This document shows positions 4,997 to 8,295 of a stretch of 8,295 nt of DNA, piece after piece (positions within the stretch are counted from its first letter, which is position 1; every line of letters starts with the position of its first letter). The position numbers and the translations under genes were made by a program. Below the pieces are notes generated by a model. It was not told where the DNA came from. It saw nothing but the letters and a program-made list of their open reading frames with translations, and made no database searches. The DNA comes from Coriobacteriia bacterium (GTDB lineage: Bacteria; Actinomycetota; Coriobacteriia; Anaerosomatales; SLCP01). Location: positions 1 to 8,295 of the forward strand of contig SLCP01000169.1 in NCBI GenBank assembly GCA_007125735.1. Direction: 5' to 3'.

Positions 4997-7524
4997 GGGG
5001 CGACATCCTGCAGGCGCTGATCGTGTTTGCGCTCGTGGAGTACCTCGGCCACGCGCGCGACGACCGTCGGCGTGACCGCCAGTTCGCCGCCGAGCACGTA
5101 GGCGTCGAGGACTTCGTACCCGTGGCGTTCGAGGAAGCCGTGTGTGACCGACGGGAGCGTGTCTGACTGCGTCAGCAAGACGGGCCCTCGCAGCCGAGCG
5201 GCGAACAGCCCTCCGGCAAGCGCGTCAGGGAACTGCTCGCCGCTCGCCACGACGAACCGGTCCATGCTGAGGACCCCGAGACCGCGCTCGTGCCCGTCAA
5301 GGCCAAGCTCTGCCACAGCGGCGGCGGTCGCATACCGATCGTGGCCGAACACGCGGGTCGGCACGCTCGCGGTCGCCGTGGTGATCTCGCTGAGGACCGA
5401 GGGGGCGATGGTATTCGGACCTCCCACGACGACCGTCTGGTCGACCCGGAGGACCTTCATCATCAACTCGGTGTGCTCGTTCAGCGAATCTGCAGTGGTA
5501 AGGAGGATCGGCTGTCCTTTCGCCGCTGCGACGGGTGCTGCGGCGAGAGCGTCGGGAAACGTCTGTCCGCTCGCCACGAACACGCCGTCGGGTACGCCGA
5601 TCACGCCGGCGAGTTCCAGCGCGATACTGCTCGAGACAACGTATCGGTCCTGCCCCTGGATGCGGCGCACGTTCCGCGTGTCGGGGTGGTCCCGCAGGGC
5701 GTTCTCGATCGCGGGAGAAACAGCCACAGGTCCGCCGAGGATGACGACGTCGAGCTTGAGCGCCGAGGGGTTGCTGCCCCGCAGCCGCGCGATCTCTTCG
5801 CTGACCGCCGGCGACAGCGTGTCGCCTACGACGAAGAGCATGGGGGCCCGGTAGGCGTAGGCGAGCGGAACACCCGAGAGCGCATCCGCATAGTTCATGC
5901 CGGTGGTGACGAACACCTTCCTGCTGCGCAGCTCGTTAGGCAGCGGCGGGACGGTAGGTATCGCGAGAGGAAAAGACTCCTTCGAGACCTCGACGGCGGT
6001 CTCCACGCGCGTCTCCCCTGCGAGGCGGTGTAGCCCCGGCAGGAACTCGCGTTGGGCGAACCCTTCGACCTCGCCCCAGAGAAACACCTTGTTGATGAAG
6101 ATGTCAGCCTCGTTGTCCCACTGACAGAAGATCAGACGGGCCTTGCCGTTGGAGGCCGGGTCGTCGGTCCGGACGATCTGCGGGTCGTTGTAGACCTCTC
6201 GGCGAGCGGGGTCCGCACTGCGCACCGGTGCTTTCGTCGTCCAACTCTCGCCACCGTCGTACGAGACGTACCGCCAGATGTCGCCGCCACGGTCGTCGTA
6301 GCGACGCATGGGATTGAGCGTTCCGCTGCCGGTGGTGCCACCTGTGACGATGAACGCCTCGACAAGGTCAGGGTTCGTGGCTGACGGGAAGTCGAGCGCC
6401 CCGGCATCCATGAAGTGATCGGTCGTCCCGATCGTGCTGTTCTTCCAGCGCTGTTCGTCGTCGTCCCACCGGGCGAACACCCACTCCTGGGAATCCGGTC
6501 CCACCGCATCGTGCGGGCCCGAGAGGAACAGGAGTGCAGGGTCTCCGTTGCTGTCGATCGCGATCGAGACCTGGTTCTGGTACGTGGACTCGCCTTCGTA
6601 CACAAGTGCGTTCGATCCGGCCGCCAGCATGGAATCCCGAGTAAGGACGGGTGATTCCGTCGCGACGATGGACTGACCGGTGATGTCGCGCCACTCCACC
6701 TCGCCGGGCTCCCGGTACGCGTAGTAGACATCGTGGCGGACGAAGGGGCGGATCTGGCCCGGCAGCACCGGCTGTGATATCGCTGCCATGTGGACTCGTC
6801 CGAACCGGTCCGCCTCGAACGTGGCGTACCATCCCCAGCCGACACCGTCGAGTCCCGCGAGCGAACCTTCGAGTATGGGGGTCGCGGTCGTCTCCCTGAG
6901 CGTCTCGGCCGGACCCGAGGTCCTCTTGGACGCCCATCCGCGTCTCGGATTGTCACTCGTACGGTAGAAGAGCTCGACCGCACGAACACCACCGGTCGTC
7001 TCGTAGGAAACGACCTGAGGGTAGGTCACCCCACCCGGGTGTTCGCCACCGTTGTTCCAGCCGGTAGCCACCGGCTGGGACACCCTCCATGCGTCGATCT
7101 TTCGCGGCTGTATCGTGCGCGAGTAGCGCAACGTGCTGCCGTGTGCCCCCCAGTACACGTAGAGGTGACCGGTCGTCCGGTCCGCATAGAGCGCAGGAGC
7201 TCCGTGCGTGTTGAGCGGGTTGGCCGAGACGTTGAGCGGGTTGTCTCCGACCTTGTAGGGGCCGTCCCACTCACGTGTGGCATGGTCGAACGCCGTGATG
7301 TAGGGATCGTTGAGCCAACCCTGGTACGCGATGTAGGTCACGCCGTCCATGTGCACGGCTTGGGGGCCGATCGCCATGTCCTCATAGATGGCCTGACCGG
7401 ACGTGTCCTTGGCGAAGAAGTCTGCCATGAAGGCGTGGGCACTCCCGACGAGTACCTCCGTACCCACCAGTACGACAGCGAGCGCGAGCGCGAGTGCCCT
7501 GCGAATCTGCAACGTCGAATACAC
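4993..7524 (-). CDS. Secreted BNR_4-like beta-propeller protein with three cell-wall-binding repeats (CWB2)
   Basis: An 843-residue exported protein. Residues 1-31 form a signal peptide: basic residues R8-R9, a long Ala/Leu/Val core, and a likely cut after SAHA at 28-31. Residues 32 to about 489 resemble a sialidase-like propeller, closest in my reading to the BNR repeat family BNR_4 (PF15892). This region has THGAPALYAD (106-115), VYWGAHGSTLRYSR (123-136), VTYPQ (167-171), ELFYRTSDN (184-192) and a clear Asp-box SYDGGESW (421-428). BNR_4 proteins include PL24/PL25-type polysaccharide lyases. H107, H128, Y168, R188 and Y233 are candidate catalytic residues, by analogy only. Residues 498-829 hold three CWB2 (PF04122) repeats, which in Firmicutes attach proteins to an anionic wall polymer. 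There is no LPXTG or C-terminal membrane anchor. The start is uncertain: GTG at 7524 abuts the purine-rich GAGGGG, while TTG at 7512, four codons later, has better spacing. It is the first gene of an operon with the glycosyltransferase at 4996. Confidence 0.88.
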   Translation of the reverse strand: MYSTLQIRRALALALAVVLVGTEVLVGSAHAFMADFFAKDTSGQAIYEDMAIGPQAVHMDGVTYIAYQGWLNDPYITAFDHATREWDGPYKVGDNPLNVSANPLNTHGAPALYADRTTGHLYVYWGAHGSTLRYSRTIQPRKIDAWRVSQPVATGWNNGGEHPGGVTYPQVVSYETTGGVRAVELFYRTSDNPRRGWASKRTSGPAETLRETTATPILEGSLAGLDGVGWGWYATFEADRFGRVHMAAISQPVLPGQIRPFVRHDVYYAYREPGEVEWRDITGQSIVATESPVLTRDSMLAAGSNALVYEGESTYQNQVSIAIDSNGDPALLFLSGPHDAVGPDSQEWVFARWDDDEQRWKNSTIGTTDHFMDAGALDFPSATNPDLVEAFIVTGGTTGSGTLNPMRRYDDRGGDIWRYVSYDGGESWTTKAPVRSADPARREVYNDPQIVRTDDPASNGKARLIFCQWDNEADIFINKVFLWGEVEGFAQREFLPGLHRLAGETRVETAVEVSKESFPLAIPTVPPLPNELRSRKVFVTTGMNYADALSGVPLAYAYRAPMLFVVGDTLSPAVSEEIARLRGSNPSALKLDVVILGGPVAVSPAIENALRDHPDTRNVRRIQGQDRYVVSSSIALELAGVIGVPDGVFVASGQTFPDALAAAPVAAAKGQPILLTTADSLNEHTELMMKVLRVDQTVVVGGPNTIAPSVLSEITTATASVPTRVFGHDRYATAAAVAELGLDGHERGLGVLSMDRFVVASGEQFPDALAGGLFAARLRGPVLLTQSDTLPSVTHGFLERHGYEVLDAYVLGGELAVTPTVVARVAEVLHERKHDQRLQDVAP
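5038..6033 (-). repeat. Three tandem CWB2 (PF04122) protein repeats
   Basis: Three diverged copies lie at residues 498-611 (nt 5692-6033), 620-714 (5383-5667) and 723-829 (5038-5358) of the propeller protein. Each opens with an R-x-x-G-x-x-R motif (RLAGETR, RIQGQDRY, RVFGHDRY), then has (Y/F)-x-DAL in the middle (YADALSG, FPDALAA, FPDALAG), and ends with a GG strand (VVILGGPVAVSP, VVVGGPNTIAP, YVLGGELAVTP). Three copies is the usual number for a wall-binding module. The first copy is the most divergent: it has Glu-Thr where the others have Gln/His-Asp, and a Pro-rich insertion at about 519-530. Confidence 0.88.
6058..7431 (-). other. Propeller domain region (BNR_4-like) of the wall-bound protein
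   Basis: This region encodes residues 32-489, the predicted extracellular beta-propeller. The only textbook Asp-box (S-x-D-x-G-x-x-W) is at 421-428 (nt 6241-6264). The other blades are recognised from their alternation of short beta strands ending in aromatic residues and Gly-Asp turns, such as DSNGDP at 324-329 and EADRFGRVHMA at 237-247. There is one Cys (467), so no disulfide within the domain. The fold assignment is by motif reading, not by a profile search. Confidence 0.65.
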
Positions 7525-7570
7525 CCCTCTTCATCAACGGGAGCGACGGGCTCGACTACAACCCTCCGGC

Positions 7571-7576
7571 ATTCTA
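7571..7576 (-). promoter_or_regulatory. Possible -10 element for the propeller-glycosyltransferase operon (weak)
   Basis: On the minus strand TAGAAT matches TATAAT at five of six positions and lies about 47 nt before the GTG at 7524. No acceptable -35 is found 16-18 nt upstream. A second -10-like hexamer, TATAGT, lies further up at 7650-7655 on the same strand, also without a good -35. Which of these is used, if either, cannot be decided. Confidence 0.25.
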
Positions 7577-7608
7577 TCCCATCTTGCCGCCACCGGTGTG
7601 TGCCGATT

Positions 7609-7622
7609 CGAGCGACCGCTCG
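7609..7622. repeat. 14-bp inverted repeat in divergent intergenic region 7525-7733
   Basis: CGAGCG-AC-CGCTCG is a 6-bp dyad around two bases, and a small 8-bp palindrome CACCGGTG lies just before it at 7591-7598. Both lie between the divergent starts of the propeller gene and the flippase gene, where an operator could act on both. No T-run follows, so it is not a usual terminator. Nothing else definite is seen in this 209-bp gap. Confidence 0.35.
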
Positions 7623-7733
7623 GTAGGCACTCCTAACCCTCCTGCTCTACTATAGCCCCGTACCAGACCAACGACCTGGAACACGGATGAACGGTGATCC
7701 GATGACACGTACAGTCCGCACTGGACTCGATAC

Positions 7734-8295
7734 ATGCTGAAGTCGTTCCTGAAGCGAGCGGGCTCCGACGCGTTCAAGTACCTGCCCGTCCGCCTCGTAC
7801 CGGCGCTTACCTCACTGATAACGGTCCCCGTGTTCACACGGGCGATCGGTGCCGACGACTACGGCAACTTCTACCTCATCAGCTCGGCCGTCTCGTTCGC
7901 GGCAGCGATCGGTTCCGCGTGGATCTCATCTTCCCTCGTGCGTCTCTACTGGCCCAGCCGCAGAGAGGGTCGGCTCGACGACTACACCTCCACGGTGCTG
8001 TGGGTGGGCCTCGCCTCGCTCACGGCAGTGGGAGCGATCGGTGCTCTCGGCGCGTGGGTGTTCCGCGACGCACTCGGCCCGGACCTCATGGCGCTCGTAC
8101 CCGCCGGCGCCACGTACCTCGTGGTGCACCACCTCTCCACCACGCTGCTTCAGATCCTGAGGGCGGCCAACAGGGCTTCTGCCTTCGCGCTGCTCAGCGT
8201 GGTCACCACCATCCTGACGACGATCGCCTCCGTTGCGCTCGTCGCCCTGTTCGGCTGGGGCGCACTCGGCATCATCGTCGGTGGCGTCGCCGGCA
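7734..8295 (+). CDS. Wzx-type oligosaccharide flippase (3' part beyond window)
   Basis: Translation from the ATG at 7734 gives 187 codons and runs off the right edge, so only the N-terminal part is present. The family is usually 400-500 residues with 12-14 membrane segments. Here about six are seen (roughly 20-37, 45-65, 88-110, 117-136, 150-173 and 175 onward). A short basic N-terminus is followed by VPVFTRAIGADDYGNFYL (31-48), the characteristic opening of polysaccharide flippases (PF01943/PF13440; MOP superfamily). QILRAANRASAF at 140-151 fits the polar linker before the fifth segment. The protein would move lipid-linked repeat units from the cytoplasmic to the outer face for the polymerase. 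The ribosome-binding site is weak (GGA at 7723-7725, 8 nt before the ATG). An in-frame stop at 7695-7697 with no other ATG between supports this start. It diverges from the propeller gene. Confidence 0.85.
   Translation, partial: MLKSFLKRAGSDAFKYLPVRLVPALTSLITVPVFTRAIGADDYGNFYLISSAVSFAAAIGSAWISSSLVRLYWPSRREGRLDDYTSTVLWVGLASLTAVGAIGALGAWVFRDALGPDLMALVPAGATYLVVHHLSTTLLQILRAANRASAFALLSVVTTILTTIASVALVALFGWGALGIIVGGVAG

Noticed and set aside
4091..5020. A 309-codon plus-strand frame opposite the third glycosyltransferase.
   Set aside because: It is an antisense shadow with no domain motif. The minus-strand gene is well supported.
6790..7626. A 278-codon plus-strand frame opposite the propeller domain.
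   Set aside because: It is rich in Arg and Val without structure, and is antisense to a protein with a signal peptide, Asp-box and CWB2 repeats.
7525..7733. A cyclic-di-GMP or other riboswitch upstream of the wall protein.
   Set aside because: The conserved GEMM-type sequence blocks are not present in either orientation; only short dyads are seen.
7574..7837. A small minus-strand frame (87 codons) crossing the flippase start and the intergenic region.
   Set aside because: Most of it is antisense to the flippase N-terminus, it has no convincing ribosome-binding site, and it has no recognisable motif.

Overview
The window is GC-rich with strong G/C preference at third codon positions and has a dense, bacterial gene layout. 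A secreted protein ending in three type-2 cell-wall-binding repeats (CWB2, PF04122) sits among polysaccharide-synthesis genes. The high GC and the CWB2 repeats together suggest a monoderm actinobacterium, perhaps of the Coriobacteriia/Anaerosomatales kind. That placement is inference; there is no rRNA or marker gene to confirm it.

Six protein genes fill almost the whole window. (1) 3-1115, minus, cut by the left edge: a multi-spanning O-antigen ligase/Wzy-type membrane protein. (2) 1343-2584, plus: a GT4-like glycosyltransferase. (3) 2568-3848, plus: a second GT4 glycosyltransferase that starts inside the end of gene 2. (4) 3812-4996, minus: a third GT4-like glycosyltransferase whose 3' end overlaps that of gene 3 head-on by 37 bp. 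(5) 4993-7524, minus: a large exported beta-propeller (BNR/Asp-box, BNR_4-like) with three CWB2 repeats, joined to gene 4 by a 4-bp GTGA overlap. (6) 7734 onward, plus, cut by the right edge: a Wzx-type polysaccharide flippase. The only non-coding stretches are two divergent intergenic regions, 1116-1342 and 7525-7733. Each carries a short perfect inverted repeat and weak promoter-like hexamers.

Taken together this is part of a Wzx/Wzy-dependent surface-polysaccharide locus. Cytoplasmic glycosyltransferases would build a lipid-linked oligosaccharide, the flippase would move it across the membrane, and the O-antigen-ligase-like protein would polymerise it or transfer it onward. The unusual member is gene 5. 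It looks like a wall-attached propeller of a family that includes polysaccharide lyases, and it is translationally coupled to a glycosyltransferase. It may bind, trim or depolymerise the glycan made by the locus, or one from the environment; this is a hypothesis. No RNA genes, CRISPR arrays, insertion sequences or clear intrinsic terminators were seen.
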